NCBI RefSeq assembly: GCF_000091545.1
Contig: NC_006462.1
Coordinates: 62,001-126,000 of the forward strand
Origin: Thermus thermophilus HB8
GTDB taxonomy: Bacteria; Deinococcota; Deinococci; Deinococcales; Thermaceae
DNA length: 64,000 nucleotides
Direction of reading: 5' to 3'
Part shown: piece by piece, positions 9,841 to 18,386 of the stretch
How the letters are laid out: each line of letters starts with the position of its first letter
Numbering within the stretch: position 1 is the stretch's first letter
Notes under the pieces: model-generated
What the model was told of the DNA's origin: nothing
Seen by the model: the letters and a program-made list of their open reading frames with translations, nothing else
Database searches by the model: none
Translations under genes and position numbers: made by a program

Positions 9841-10833
9841 ATGACCAAGGCTCGCCCCACCATCGCCGAAGTGGCCCGCCGCGCGGGCGTCTCCCCGGCC
9901 ACGGTGTCACGGGTGCTCAACGGCACCGCCCGGGTCTCCCCGGAGAAGGTGCGGGCGGTGCTCCAGGCGGTGGAGGAGCTGGGCTACGCCCCGAGCCCCC
10001 TGGCCCAAGGCCTGGCCACGGGGCGTTCCTACGCCGTGGGCATCCTCCTCTCGGACTTCGCCAGCCCCTTCTTCGGCCCCATCCTCGAGGCCCTCACCCT
10101 GGAGCTGGAGGCCACCCCCTACCGCCCCATCGCCGTGCCCGGCCACTGGAGCCTGGTGAGGGAGCTGGAGGCCCTGGAGTTTCTGAAGGCCCACCGGGTA
10201 GAGGCCCTCGTCCTCCTCGGCACCGCCCTGGACGGGGAGGCCTTGGGGGAGTTGGGCATCCCCGTCCTCGCCTTCGGCCAGCGGGTAGAGGGGCCGAAGG
10301 CCTGGTCCCTCTGCCTGGACAACCAGCAGGCAGCCTACGAGGCCACGCGCTACCTCATTGACCGGGGGCACACCCGCATCGTCCACATCTCCAGCCACCG
10401 CGGGGGAATGGACGTCCGGGACAGGCTTCTCGGGTACCGCAAGGCCATGCGGGAGGCGGGCCTCGAGGCCCGGGTGGTCTACGGCGACCTGGAGGAGGAG
10501 GGCGGCTACCGCGCGGCGGCCGAGGCCTTCCGCCGCTACCCCGACACCACCGCCATTTTCGCCGCCAACGACCAGACGGCCTTCGGCGCCCGGCTTTACC
10601 TCTACGAGCAAGGGCTTCGCGTGCCCGAGGACGTCTCCCTCGTGGGGTTTGACGACATCGCCCTTAGCGCCTACCAGATCCCCCCGCTCACCACCGTGCG
10701 CCAGCCCATCCAAGACATCGGCATCGCCCTGGGCCGCGCGCTCCGGGCGGTCCTCGCGGGGGAGGTGCCCACCCTGCCCCGCCTGGAGCTCCGGCTGGTG
10801 GAAAGGGCCTCGGTAAGGGAGGTGAGAGCCTGA
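9841..10833 (+). CDS. LacI-family transcriptional regulator
   Basis: The 330-residue protein has the LacI helix-turn-helix (TIAEVARRAGVSPATVSRVLNG, residues about 7-28, with the hinge helix ending near SPLAQGLA) and a periplasmic-binding-protein-like effector domain (SYAVGILLSDFASPFFGPI onwards, VSLVGFDDIALSAY near the end). It probably represses the downstream beta-glucoside transporter and glycosidase genes and itself through the two matching operators. ATG 9841 is preferred to an upstream TTG/ATG-like start because of the promoter position. Confidence 0.93.
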   Translation: MTKARPTIAEVARRAGVSPATVSRVLNGTARVSPEKVRAVLQAVEELGYAPSPLAQGLATGRSYAVGILLSDFASPFFGPILEALTLELEATPYRPIAVPGHWSLVRELEALEFLKAHRVEALVLLGTALDGEALGELGIPVLAFGQRVEGPKAWSLCLDNQQAAYEATRYLIDRGHTRIVHISSHRGGMDVRDRLLGYRKAMREAGLEARVVYGDLEEEGGYRAAAEAFRRYPDTTAIFAANDQTAFGARLYLYEQGLRVPEDVSLVGFDDIALSAYQIPPLTTVRQPIQDIGIALGRALRAVLAGEVPTLPRLELRLVERASVREVRA

Positions 10834-10868
10834 AGGAAACGGCGGCCCTTAGGCCCTAGGCCCTCGGC

Positions 10869-10887
10869 CCACCCCGAAAAGGGGTGG
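10869..10887 (+). other. Hairpin between the lacI-type gene and the binding-protein gene
   Basis: CCACCCC and GGGGTGG (10869-10875 and 10881-10887) form a 7-bp stem with a GAAAA loop, 22 bases before ATG 10909. There is no T-run, so it may act on mRNA stability or translation rather than termination. Confidence 0.45.
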
Positions 10888-10908
10888 TGGACGCGAAAGG
10901 AGGTTCCC

Positions 10909-12213
10909 ATGATTAAGAAAGCGCTTTCAAGCCTTCTCGTCCTGGCCTCCCTGGCCTTCGCCCAGAAGACCCTCGAGGTCTGGATCATGCCCAACAGCCC
11001 CCAGCCCGCCGAGGACTTCAAGGCCCTGGTGGCCCCCTTTGAGAAGGCCCACGGCGTGGAGGTGAAGGTCACCGTCCTGGACTGGGGCGTGGCCTGGACC
11101 AAGATCACCACCGCCGCCACGAGCGGCGTGGGGCCGGACCTCACCCAGCTCGGCACCACCTGGGTGGGGGCGATCAGCGCCATGGGCGTCCTGGAGCCGG
11201 TGGACGACGTGCTGGAGGCTTTGGGCGGGGAGAAGGCCTACCTTCCCGCCGTCTGGCGCACCACCCGCTTGGAGGGCGCCCGCCAGGCCACCGCCGTGCC
11301 CTGGTTCTCGGAGCTTCGGGCCTTCTACTACCGCACCGACGCCCTCAAGGCCGCGGGGGTCAACCCGGCGGAGATGTTCGCCAGCTGGCAGGGCTTTGAG
11401 GCCGGCCTGGCCAGGCTCAAGGCCTCGAGCTTCCGCGACCCCGAGACCAAGGCCCCCCTGGCCCCCCTCTGCACCCCGGGAAAGAACTCCTGGGACGTGC
11501 TCCACAACGCCGCCCCGTGGATCTGGGGCGCAGGCGGGGAGATCGTCCGCCAGGCGGGCGGGCGCTGGCAGAGCGCCCTCAACAGCCCGGAGAGCCTGGA
11601 AGGGCTTTACTTCTTCCTCTCCCTGGCCCAGAAGGGCTACGTTCCGGCGGAGAGCCTGGAGAAGAACACCGCCCAGATTGAGGCCGACTTCCAGGCCGGG
11701 AAGTGCGCCGTCTTCGCCAGCGGCCCCTGGATGATCCAGCGGGCCCAGGTCCCCGAGGCCAAGGGCGGCTTCGCCGAGCGCACCGCCGCCAAGAACCTCG
11801 GGGTGGCCCCGTACCCCGCCGGGCCCAAGGGGCGGTACACCTTCTTCGGGGGCTCCAACCTCGCCCTCTTCAACTTCTCCAAGAACAAGCCCCTGGCCAA
11901 GGAGCTCCTCAAGTATCTGGGAGGCCCCGAGGCCCAGGTCCGCTACGCCCAGATGACGGGGATGCTCCCCGCCCTGCGCTCCGCCTGGAGCGATCCCAGC
12001 TTCCAGCAGAACCCCCTGCTCCGCACCTTCATCCAGGCCGCTCAGTTCGGCCGCACCTACCCCTCCTTGGCGGGCTGGGGCGGGGTGGAGAACCTGGCGG
12101 TGCAGCACCTCGGCATGGCTTGGGACCTGGTGGCCCAGGGCAGGCTCACCCGTGAGGCCCTGAAGGACCTCATGGACAAGGCCTCCGCGGCCATCAACCA
12201 GGCCCTGAGGTGA
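10909..12213 (+). CDS. ABC sugar transporter substrate-binding protein (beta-glucoside cluster)
   Basis: A 434-residue family 1 extracellular solute-binding protein with a short signal peptide (KKALSSLLVLASLAFAQ). Features typical of the MalE/oligosaccharide type include the GPDLTQLGTTWVGAISAMG strand, AVPWFSELRAFYYR near residue 130 and the GGSNLALFNFSKNK segment. It would feed the two permeases encoded next. AAAGGAGG lies 8 bases before ATG. A LacI-type operator is embedded in codons 3-7. No ATP-binding subunit is encoded here, so a shared ATPase must be used. Confidence 0.92.
   Translation: MIKKALSSLLVLASLAFAQKTLEVWIMPNSPQPAEDFKALVAPFEKAHGVEVKVTVLDWGVAWTKITTAATSGVGPDLTQLGTTWVGAISAMGVLEPVDDVLEALGGEKAYLPAVWRTTRLEGARQATAVPWFSELRAFYYRTDALKAAGVNPAEMFASWQGFEAGLARLKASSFRDPETKAPLAPLCTPGKNSWDVLHNAAPWIWGAGGEIVRQAGGRWQSALNSPESLEGLYFFLSLAQKGYVPAESLEKNTAQIEADFQAGKCAVFASGPWMIQRAQVPEAKGGFAERTAAKNLGVAPYPAGPKGRYTFFGGSNLALFNFSKNKPLAKELLKYLGGPEAQVRYAQMTGMLPALRSAWSDPSFQQNPLLRTFIQAAQFGRTYPSLAGWGGVENLAVQHLGMAWDLVAQGRLTREALKDLMDKASAAINQALR
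10915..10930. promoter_or_regulatory. LacI-type operator inside the coding start of the binding-protein gene
   Basis: AAGAAAGCGCTTTCAA contains the perfect 12-bp palindrome GAAAGCGCTTTC (10917-10928). It lies in codons 3-7 of the binding-protein gene, 1.1 kb from the matching operator at 9801-9816. The two sites could support looping or a transcription roadblock. Confidence 0.65.
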
Positions 12214-12219
12214 GGCGTA

Positions 12220-12244
12220 GGGGGGCCTCGAGGCCCCCCTTTTT
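12220..12244 (+). terminator. Intrinsic terminator/attenuator after the binding-protein gene
   Basis: A 9-bp stem GGGGGGCCT/AGGCCCCCC (12220-12239) with a CG loop precedes TTTTTC. It starts 6 bases after the stop codon and 32 bases before the first permease gene, so as in the TRAP operon it may lower expression of the membrane subunits. Confidence 0.8.
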
Positions 12245-12251
12245 CTTCCCC

Positions 12252-12779
12252 ATGAGGACCTTCTGGCGTAGATACGGCCTCGCCTACCTCTTCATCGCCC
12301 CCGCTTTCCTGGGGATGCTCCTCGTCCACTATGGCCCCATGGTCCAGGGCATCTACATGGGGTTCCTGGACCTCAGGCTCCAGACCCTGAGGCTCTACCT
12401 CCAGGCCCCCTTCGTGGGGCTGGAGAACTACCGGGAGATCCTCCTGAACCCCGAGTCCACCTTCCGCGCCGGGTTTCTCTACGCCGTGCGCACCACCCTC
12501 CTCTACACCCTGGTGGTGAACGCCTTGAACCTCTCCCTTGGGCTTTTGGTGGCCCACCTCCTGAACCGGCCCCTCTTCCTCCGGGGGCTTTGGCGGAGCC
12601 TCATCCTCCTCCCCTGGGTGGTGCCGAGCTACGTGGTGGGGCTCCTTTGGGGGTTCATGTGGCTCAAGGAGGGGGTCATCAACCACCTCCTCGTGGACGT
12701 CCTCGGCCTCCTCCCGCAAAAGCCCCACTGGCTCATCGGCCCCCTCACCTTCGTGGGTCGTGTCAAGAGTTATGTGTAA
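12252..12779 (+). pseudogene. 5' part of ABC sugar permease (MalF type), interrupted by IS256 element
   Basis: The first 168 codons (to 12755) encode the N-terminal part of a binding-protein-dependent sugar permease with membrane helices such as GLAYLFIAPAFLGMLLVHYG and SLILLPWVVPSYVVGLLWGF. The frame then enters the terminal repeat of the insertion element and ends after GRVKSYV at 12779. The rest of the gene is at 14022-14438. Joining the two across one copy of the 8-bp target repeat restores a single frame (PLTFV-AIVVPT) of 306 residues, so the break is caused only by the insertion. Confidence 0.92.
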
Positions 12780-14013
12780 GAGTCTGTGTACGGGGGGCAT
12801 ACCGCTCCTGAAGCATCTTCTCCAGTACCTCCTTCACCTCCGAGAACCCCTTTAGTTTCCGTTCTGCCCACCTCCCTTCCTGCCTCTCCGACTCCAGGTA
12901 AAGAAGCTTGTACACCGCCTCTTCCTTAGGAAACTTGTGGTCCCGCACCTTCGTCCCCCGCCGTAGCTCCCGGATAAACCGCTCCATCAGGTTGGTGCTC
13001 CGCAGGTACGGCCAAAGCACCTTGGGGTACCCGTAGAAGCGCAGGAAGGCCCCCGAATCCTGTACCCAAAGCCCCACCACCCCCGGGTACCGCGAACCCC
13101 AGGCGGCCTTCACCTCCTCCAAGGCCCCAAGAGCTTCTTCCCGGCTCTCCGCCCCGTACACCCGCCTCAGGTCCTCCGCCAGCAGGGCCCGGTCCCGGGA
13201 GCGCACCTGGGACAGGCTCCACCGCACCCCGTGCACCACGCACCGCTGCCATTCCGCCTGAGGGTAGACCCTGCGGATCGCTTCAGGAAGCCCGGGCAGC
13301 CCGTCGGTGACAAAGAGCAACACCCGCCGCAGGCCCCGCTGCCAAAGCTCCCCCAGGACCCCCTCCCATCCCAGGGCGCTCTCCGTGGGCAAAAGCCAGA
13401 ACCCCAGGACCCGCCTCTCCCCATTAGGGGCGATGCCCAGGGCCACATACACGCTTTCCCGTACGATCCCTTCTCCTTCCCTGAAGACCTTTAGGGAAAG
13501 CCCGTCCAGGTAGACGAAGGCCATCTCCTCGGGCAAAGGCCGGGTGCGGAAGGCTCCTGCCGCCTCCAGGACCTCGTCCGTCAGGGCGCTCAGGGTCTCG
13601 TGGGAGTAGCGGTGGCCCAGGAGCAGGCTCAGTATCTCGGCCGCCTTGCGCTGACTGACCCCGGCGGCGTACAAGGCCACAGCTACTTCCCCCACGTCCA
13701 CCAGGCGGCGGGCGTAGGGCTTAAGGAAAGCCGGGTAATACCGAGATTCCCGATCCCTAGGGACCTTCAGGTCCACCTGGCCGAAGGTGGTCTCCAGCTT
13801 GCGGGGGTAGTAGCCGTTCCTGCGGCCTCCGTGCACCTGCAAGAAGGCTGTCCGGTCCAGCTCCAGAACCGTCTGCAGAACCTCGGCTACTGTCTCCCGC
13901 ACCGCTTCCCTCAGCAAGATCCGCAAGGTATCCTGGTCCACGGGGCACCTCCTCGTGCTAAGGTGTGCCCCCCTATTAAACACGGATCCTTACACATAAA
14001 TCCTTACACGACC
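12756..14013. mobile_element. IS256-family insertion sequence, copy 1 (1258 bp)
   Basis: The element starts GGTCGTGTCAAGAGTTATGTG and ends with the inverted match of GGTCGTGTAAGGATTTATGTG, about 25 bp with three mismatches. It is flanked by the exact 8-bp duplication CCTTCGTG (12748-12755 and 14014-14021), a size usual for the IS256 family. One minus-strand transposase fills it. A second copy of the same length is at 56431-57688 and appears identical. The type resembles the Thermus IS256 elements (ISTth4-like), an identification made from memory. Confidence 0.93.
12763..13941 (-). CDS. IS256-family (mutator-type) transposase
   Basis: A DDE transposase that cuts and pastes the surrounding element. 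IS256 landmarks are visible: NGYYPRKLETTFGQVDLKVPRDRES region, VYLDGLSLKV with the first catalytic Asp, LLFVTDGLPGLPEAI with the second Asp, the CVVHGVRW motif with the conserved C/H pair, and a late LRSTNLMERFIRELRRGTK segment with the catalytic Glu. I choose GTG 13941 (392 residues), preceded by GAGGAGGTGCCCC as ribosome site; an upstream ATG at 13983 lies in the terminal repeat region. Confidence 0.92.
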   Translation of the reverse strand: MDQDTLRILLREAVRETVAEVLQTVLELDRTAFLQVHGGRRNGYYPRKLETTFGQVDLKVPRDRESRYYPAFLKPYARRLVDVGEVAVALYAAGVSQRKAAEILSLLLGHRYSHETLSALTDEVLEAAGAFRTRPLPEEMAFVYLDGLSLKVFREGEGIVRESVYVALGIAPNGERRVLGFWLLPTESALGWEGVLGELWQRGLRRVLLFVTDGLPGLPEAIRRVYPQAEWQRCVVHGVRWSLSQVRSRDRALLAEDLRRVYGAESREEALGALEEVKAAWGSRYPGVVGLWVQDSGAFLRFYGYPKVLWPYLRSTNLMERFIRELRRGTKVRDHKFPKEEAVYKLLYLESERQEGRWAERKLKGFSEVKEVLEKMLQERYAPRTQTLTHNS

Positions 14014-14438
14014 CCTTCGTGGCCATCGTGGTGCCCACGGTGTGGCGGAGCTGGCCCTTCGTCATGGTCACCTACCTCGCCGCCTTGCAGACCGTCCCCC
14101 AGGAGCTCTACGAGGCGGCCAAGGTGGACGGGGCCACGCCCTGGCAGCGCTTCCGCTTCGTGACCTGGCCCATGCTCCGCCCGGTGACGGCGGTCCTCCT
14201 CCTCTACGGGCTCCTGGGGACGATGTACAGCTTCAACATCGTCTACATGATGTTCGGCCACGGGGCGGGCTACCCCGGGGAGTGGGGGGACCTCCTCATG
14301 ACCAACCTCTTCCGCAACACCTTCGGCCTGTGGAACTTCGGCCTGGGGGCGGCGGCGAGCACCCTCTACATGCTCCTCTCCCTCGGGCTCATCCTCTTCT
14401 GGTACCGGGTCTTCCGGGAGGATCTGCGCGCGAGGTGA
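14014..14438 (+). pseudogene. 3' part of ABC sugar permease (MalF type)
   Basis: This is the C-terminal 138 codons of the interrupted permease, after the repeated target sequence at 14014-14021. It carries the EAA loop that contacts the ATPase (ELYEAAKVDGATPWQRF) and further membrane segments (VTAVLLLYGLLGTMYSF, LYMLLSLGLILFWYRVF). A GTG at 14019 could start a fragment, but it would lack the first helices. Without an intact first permease the uptake system is probably not functional in this strain. Confidence 0.9.
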
Positions 14439-14441
14439 ACG

Positions 14442-15299
14442 ATGCGTGAGGAACGATGGCTCAAGTGGGGCGCGGGCCTTCTCCTCGTCCTCGTGCTCGT
14501 GTTCCACCTTTTCCCCATCTTTTGGATGGTGAACACCTCCCTCATGACCCAGCTGGAGGCGGCCACGGGAAGCCTCTTCCCCAAGACGCCCCAGTGGGGC
14601 AACTACCTGGACATCTGGCGCGTCCTGCCCTTCTTCCACTACCTGAAAAACTCCTTCCTCGTCTGCTCCCTGACCACGGTCTTCGCCCTGGCCGTGGCCA
14701 CCTTCGCCGGGTACGCCCTTGCCCGGTTCCGCTTCCCCGGAGCGGAGCTTTTCGGGGGAAGCGTCCTCGTGACCCAGGTGATCCCCGGGATCCTCTTCCT
14801 GATCCCCATCTACATCATGTACATCTACGTGCAGAACTGGGTCCGCTCCGCTTTGGGCCTCGAGGTGCGCCTCGTGGGCAGCTACGGGGGGCTCGTCTTC
14901 ACCTACACCGCCTTCTTCGTCCCTCTGAGCATCTGGATCCTCAGGGGCTTCTTCGCCTCCATTCCCAAGGAGCTGGAGGAGGCGGCCATGGTGGACGGGG
15001 CCACGCCCTTCCAGGCCTTCCACCGGGTGATCCTGCCCCTGGCCCTCCCGGGCCTCGCGGCCACGGCCGTCTACATCTTCCTCACCGCCTGGGACGAGCT
15101 CCTCTTCGCCCAGGTCCTCACCACCGAGGCCACGGCCACCGTTCCCGTGGGCATCCGCAACTTCGTGGGCAACTACCAGAACCGCTACGATCTGGTCATG
15201 GCCGCCGCCACGGTGGCCACGCTGCCCGTCCTCGTCCTCTTCTTCTTCGTGCAGCGCCAGCTCATCCAGGGCCTCACCGCCGGGGCGGTGAAGGGCTAG
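14442..15299 (+). CDS. ABC sugar transporter permease (MalG type)
   Basis: The 285-residue inner-membrane permease has about six helices and the EAA motif KELEEAAMVDGATPFQAF near residue 180, followed by the MalG-like end with VLFFFVQRQLIQGLTAGAVKG. It pairs with the interrupted permease upstream and begins 4 bases after that gene's stop. The partner is broken, so the present role is uncertain. The protein itself is intact. Confidence 0.92.
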   Translation: MREERWLKWGAGLLLVLVLVFHLFPIFWMVNTSLMTQLEAATGSLFPKTPQWGNYLDIWRVLPFFHYLKNSFLVCSLTTVFALAVATFAGYALARFRFPGAELFGGSVLVTQVIPGILFLIPIYIMYIYVQNWVRSALGLEVRLVGSYGGLVFTYTAFFVPLSIWILRGFFASIPKELEEAAMVDGATPFQAFHRVILPLALPGLAATAVYIFLTAWDELLFAQVLTTEATATVPVGIRNFVGNYQNRYDLVMAAATVATLPVLVLFFFVQRQLIQGLTAGAVKG

Positions 15300-15320
15300 G
15301 TTCTTGGAGGAGAAACGCCT

Positions 15321-16616
15321 ATGACCGAGAACGCCGAAAAATTCCTTTGGGGAGTGGCCACCAGCGCCTACCAGATTGAGGGGGCCACCCAGGAGGACGG
15401 CCGGGGGCCTTCCATCTGGGACGCCTTCGCCCAGCGCCCCGGGGCCATCCGGGACGGGAGCACAGGGGAGCCCGCCTGCGACCACTACCGCCGCTACGAG
15501 GAGGACATCGCCCTGATGCAATCCCTCGGGGTGCGGGCCTACCGCTTCTCCGTGGCCTGGCCCCGGATCCTCCCCGAGGGCCGGGGGCGGATCAACCCCA
15601 AGGGCCTCGCCTTCTACGACCGCCTGGTGGACCGGCTTCTCGCTTCCGGGATCACGCCCTTTCTCACCCTCTACCACTGGGACCTGCCTTTGGCCCTGGA
15701 GGAGCGGGGAGGCTGGCGGAGCCGGGAGACCGCCTTCGCCTTCGCCGAGTACGCCGAGGCGGTGGCCCGGGCCCTCGCCGACCGGGTGCCCTTCTTCGCC
15801 ACCCTGAACGAGCCCTGGTGCTCGGCCTTCCTCGGGCACTGGACGGGGGAACACGCCCCCGGCCTCAGGAACCTGGAAGCGGCCCTCCGCGCCGCCCACC
15901 ACCTCCTCCTGGGCCACGGCCTCGCCGTGGAGGCCTTGAGGGCCGCGGGGGCGAGGCGGGTGGGGATCGTCCTCAACTTCGCCCCGGCCTACGGCGAGGA
16001 CCCCGAGGCGGTGGACGTGGCCGACCGCTACCACAACCGCTTCTTCCTGGACCCCATCCTGGGCAAGGGGTATCCCGAAAGCCCCTTCCGAGACCCCCCG
16101 CCCGTCCCCATCCTCTCCCGCGACCTGGAGCTCGTGGCAAGGCCCCTGGACTTCCTGGGGGTGAACTACTACGCCCCCGTCCGCGTGGCCCCGGGGACGG
16201 GGACCTTGCCCGTGCGCTACCTTCCCCCGGAAGGGCCGGCCACGGCCATGGGGTGGGAGGTCTACCCCGAGGGGCTTTACCACCTCTTGAAGCGCCTCGG
16301 CCGGGAGGTGCCCTGGCCCCTTTACGTCACGGAAAACGGGGCCGCCTACCCCGATCTCTGGACGGGAGAGGCCGTGGTGGAGGACCCCGAGCGGGTGGCC
16401 TACCTCGAGGCCCACGTGGAGGCCGCCCTCCGGGCCCGGGAAGAAGGGGTGGACCTCCGGGGCTACTTCGTCTGGAGCCTCATGGACAACTTTGAGTGGG
16501 CCTTCGGCTACACCCGGCGCTTCGGCCTCTACTACGTGGACTTCCCCAGCCAGAGGCGCATCCCCAAAAGGAGCGCCCTCTGGTACCGGGAGCGGATCGC
16601 GCGGGCCCAGACCTAA
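15321..16616 (+). CDS. bgl: Beta-glycosidase, glycoside hydrolase family 1
   Basis: A 431-residue cytosolic retaining beta-glycosidase that hydrolyses cello-oligosaccharides, beta-glucosides, beta-galactosides and beta-fucosides. The acid/base Glu is residue 164 in TLNEPW and the nucleophile Glu is residue 338 in VTENG; I confirmed both positions from the codons. FLWGVATSAYQIEG near the start is the GH1 N-terminal signature. Length and motifs match the Thermus Tt-beta-Gly enzyme. A GGAGGAG ribosome site precedes ATG 15321. It ends the LacI-controlled operon. Confidence 0.97.
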   Translation: MTENAEKFLWGVATSAYQIEGATQEDGRGPSIWDAFAQRPGAIRDGSTGEPACDHYRRYEEDIALMQSLGVRAYRFSVAWPRILPEGRGRINPKGLAFYDRLVDRLLASGITPFLTLYHWDLPLALEERGGWRSRETAFAFAEYAEAVARALADRVPFFATLNEPWCSAFLGHWTGEHAPGLRNLEAALRAAHHLLLGHGLAVEALRAAGARRVGIVLNFAPAYGEDPEAVDVADRYHNRFFLDPILGKGYPESPFRDPPPVPILSRDLELVARPLDFLGVNYYAPVRVAPGTGTLPVRYLPPEGPATAMGWEVYPEGLYHLLKRLGREVPWPLYVTENGAAYPDLWTGEAVVEDPERVAYLEAHVEAALRAREEGVDLRGYFVWSLMDNFEWAFGYTRRFGLYYVDFPSQRRIPKRSALWYRERIARAQT

Positions 16617-16620
16617 GTGC

Positions 16621-16637
16621 CCCGCCAGAGGGGCGGG
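16621..16637. terminator. Short hairpin between convergent bgl and MBL genes
   Basis: CCCGCC (16621-16626) and GGCGGG (16632-16637) form a 6-bp stem with a 5-base loop in the 23-base gap between convergent genes. There is no clear T-run, so function as a two-way terminator is a weak inference. Confidence 0.4.
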
Positions 16638-16639
16638 CC

Positions 16640-17557
16640 CTAAAACTCAAAGAAGGCCGGGACGAAGGCGTAGCCCTCCCCTTCCCGCCGGATGTACCCG
16701 ACGGCGGGCCAGGGGAAGTGGTAGGCGGTGATCAGGCTCCGCTCCTCCGAGACCTTCTGGAAGAGGCGGGCCCGGGTCCGCACCACCTGCGCCTTGTCCA
16801 TGTCAAAGGCCAGGTAGGCCTGGGGGAAGCGGAGGGAGAGGAGGTAGTGGCCCGCCGCATCCCCAAAAATGAAGAGCCTCTTTCCCTCGGAGATGGCCTC
16901 GAGGCTCATGTGCCCCGGGGTGTGGCCGAAGGAGGCCACCGCCCGCACCCCCGGGAGGATCTCCTCCCCGTCCTCCACGGGCCGGATGCGCTCCTTTAGG
17001 GGCACGAGGGCCCTTTGCACCGCGGGCGAGGGGTTTTGAAGCCAGAACTCCAGGTCCACCCGGCCCATGAGGTGCTCCGCCTTGGCGAAGACGGGCCGCC
17101 CCTCCCCGTCCACCAGACCCCCGATGTGGTCGGGGTGGCCGTGGGTGAGGAAGACGTGGGTGATGTCCTCGGGAAGGTAGCCGGCAAGCTCCAGGTGGGC
17201 GAGGAGCCGCCCCCCACTTCCCGCACCCCTCCCCGTGTCCACGAGGAGCCTGGCCTCCCCCAGGTCCAGGAGCACCGGGTTGAAGTTGTTGCGGGTGGCC
17301 TCCGGGTCCAGGAAGTGCTCCACGAGCGTCCTGCGGAAGGCCTCCTGGAGCTCCGGGTTCGCCCCCCAGTTGGGGAGGAGGGGGCCTGGAGGGGACTGGC
17401 CGTCGGAGAGGACCACCGCCTGGATCCCCCCTACCCGGAAGCGGTAAAAGCCGCCCCCGTTCACCCCCTTGGGCGCGCGCCCCTGGGCCCGGCCCAAGGG
17501 AAGGCCTCCCGCCGCCAAAAAAAGCCCCGCACCGGTGAGAAAACGCCTGCGGTCCAT
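16640..17557 (-). CDS. Secreted MBL-fold metallo-hydrolase
   Basis: A 305-residue metallo-beta-lactamase-fold protein. The N-terminus MDRRRFLTGAGLFLAAGGLP is a twin-arginine signal, so export through Tat is likely. The metal motif is THGHPDHIGG (near residue 140), followed by a His in FGHTPGHMS and an Asp in IFGDAAGHY. Such proteins include lactonases and phosphodiesterases; the substrate is unknown. The gene is convergent with bgl. AAAGGAGG lies upstream of ATG 17557. Confidence 0.85.
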   Translation of the reverse strand: MDRRRFLTGAGLFLAAGGLPLGRAQGRAPKGVNGGGFYRFRVGGIQAVVLSDGQSPPGPLLPNWGANPELQEAFRRTLVEHFLDPEATRNNFNPVLLDLGEARLLVDTGRGAGSGGRLLAHLELAGYLPEDITHVFLTHGHPDHIGGLVDGEGRPVFAKAEHLMGRVDLEFWLQNPSPAVQRALVPLKERIRPVEDGEEILPGVRAVASFGHTPGHMSLEAISEGKRLFIFGDAAGHYLLSLRFPQAYLAFDMDKAQVVRTRARLFQKVSEERSLITAYHFPWPAVGYIRREGEGYAFVPAFFEF

Positions 17558-17720
17558 GCCCTTACCTCCTTTGGGAGGATGCTAGGGCCGAAGGTCCCCC
17601 GAGAATGTGCTCCCCCTCACCCTGGGTGTGGTCCAGGCTACCTTGGCGGGAGGTTTATGTGGCCTGCGCCCATTTTGACGGGCAGGCCTCCCTCTAGGCT
17701 TTTCCCGTGGAGGTGAAAAG

Positions 17721-18386
17721 ATGAAACGAGGCCTTTTTGTTCTGGTTCTGGCGGCCCTGGCCGGCCTGGCCCTGGGCCAAGGCGCCATGGTGCGGGTGGC
17801 CCACCTCTCCCCCGACGCCCCGGCGGTGGACGTCCTGGTGAACGGGCAGCGGGCCATCACGGGCCTGGCCTTCAAGGAGGTGACCCCCTACATCCCCCTT
17901 CCCGCCGCCAAGGTCCGGGTCCAGGTGGTGCCCGCGGGTCAGGACGCCCCCGTGGTCATAGACGCCGAGCTGGACCTCAAGGTGGGGGTCTACTACACCG
18001 TGGCCGCCACGGGCTTCCTGGCCCAGATCCGGCCCCAGGTGTACACGGACCTCCTTTCGGGCTTCTTCCCCCGGGCGGGCTTCGCCCGGATCCGGGTGGT
18101 CCACGCCTCCCCCGACGCCCCGGCGGTGGACGTGGCGGTGAAGGGCGGCCCCGTGCTCTTCGCGGGCCTTCCCTTCCCCCGGGCGAGCGCCTACGCGTCC
18201 GTGCCCGCCGGGACCTACGACCTCGAGGTCCGGGCGGCGGGCACCGCCACCGTGGCCCTGGACCTCCCTGGGGTTGAGCTAGAGCCCGGGAAGGTCTACA
18301 CGGTCTTCGCCGTGGGTAGCCTCAAGGAAGGCACCCTGACCGTGGTCCCCGTGGTGGACGCCACCGTCCTCGGTGGGAACCGCTGA
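17721..18386 (+). CDS. Exported DUF4397 domain protein with two repeats
   Basis: The 221-residue product starts with a signal peptide (MKRGLFVLVLAALAGLALGQ). Two DUF4397 repeats follow: VRVAHLSPDAPAVDVLVNG (about residue 24) and IRVVHASPDAPAVDVAVKG (about residue 122), both with the HxSPDAPAVDV signature. The family is secreted or surface-bound, with no enzyme activity known. GGAGGTGAAAAG precedes the ATG. The next gene overlaps its 3' end. Confidence 0.85.
   Translation: MKRGLFVLVLAALAGLALGQGAMVRVAHLSPDAPAVDVLVNGQRAITGLAFKEVTPYIPLPAAKVRVQVVPAGQDAPVVIDAELDLKVGVYYTVAATGFLAQIRPQVYTDLLSGFFPRAGFARIRVVHASPDAPAVDVAVKGGPVLFAGLPFPRASAYASVPAGTYDLEVRAAGTATVALDLPGVELEPGKVYTVFAVGSLKEGTLTVVPVVDATVLGGNR

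Noticed and set aside
12756..14013. Assigning the element to the IS5 or IS4 family
   Set aside because: The transposase motifs and the 8-bp target duplication fit IS256; IS5 usually makes shorter duplications.
14004..16415. A minus-strand frame of about 800 codons opposite the permease and beta-glycosidase genes
   Set aside because: It is the complement of clearly real genes, with Glu/Gly/His/Pro-rich low-complexity sequence.
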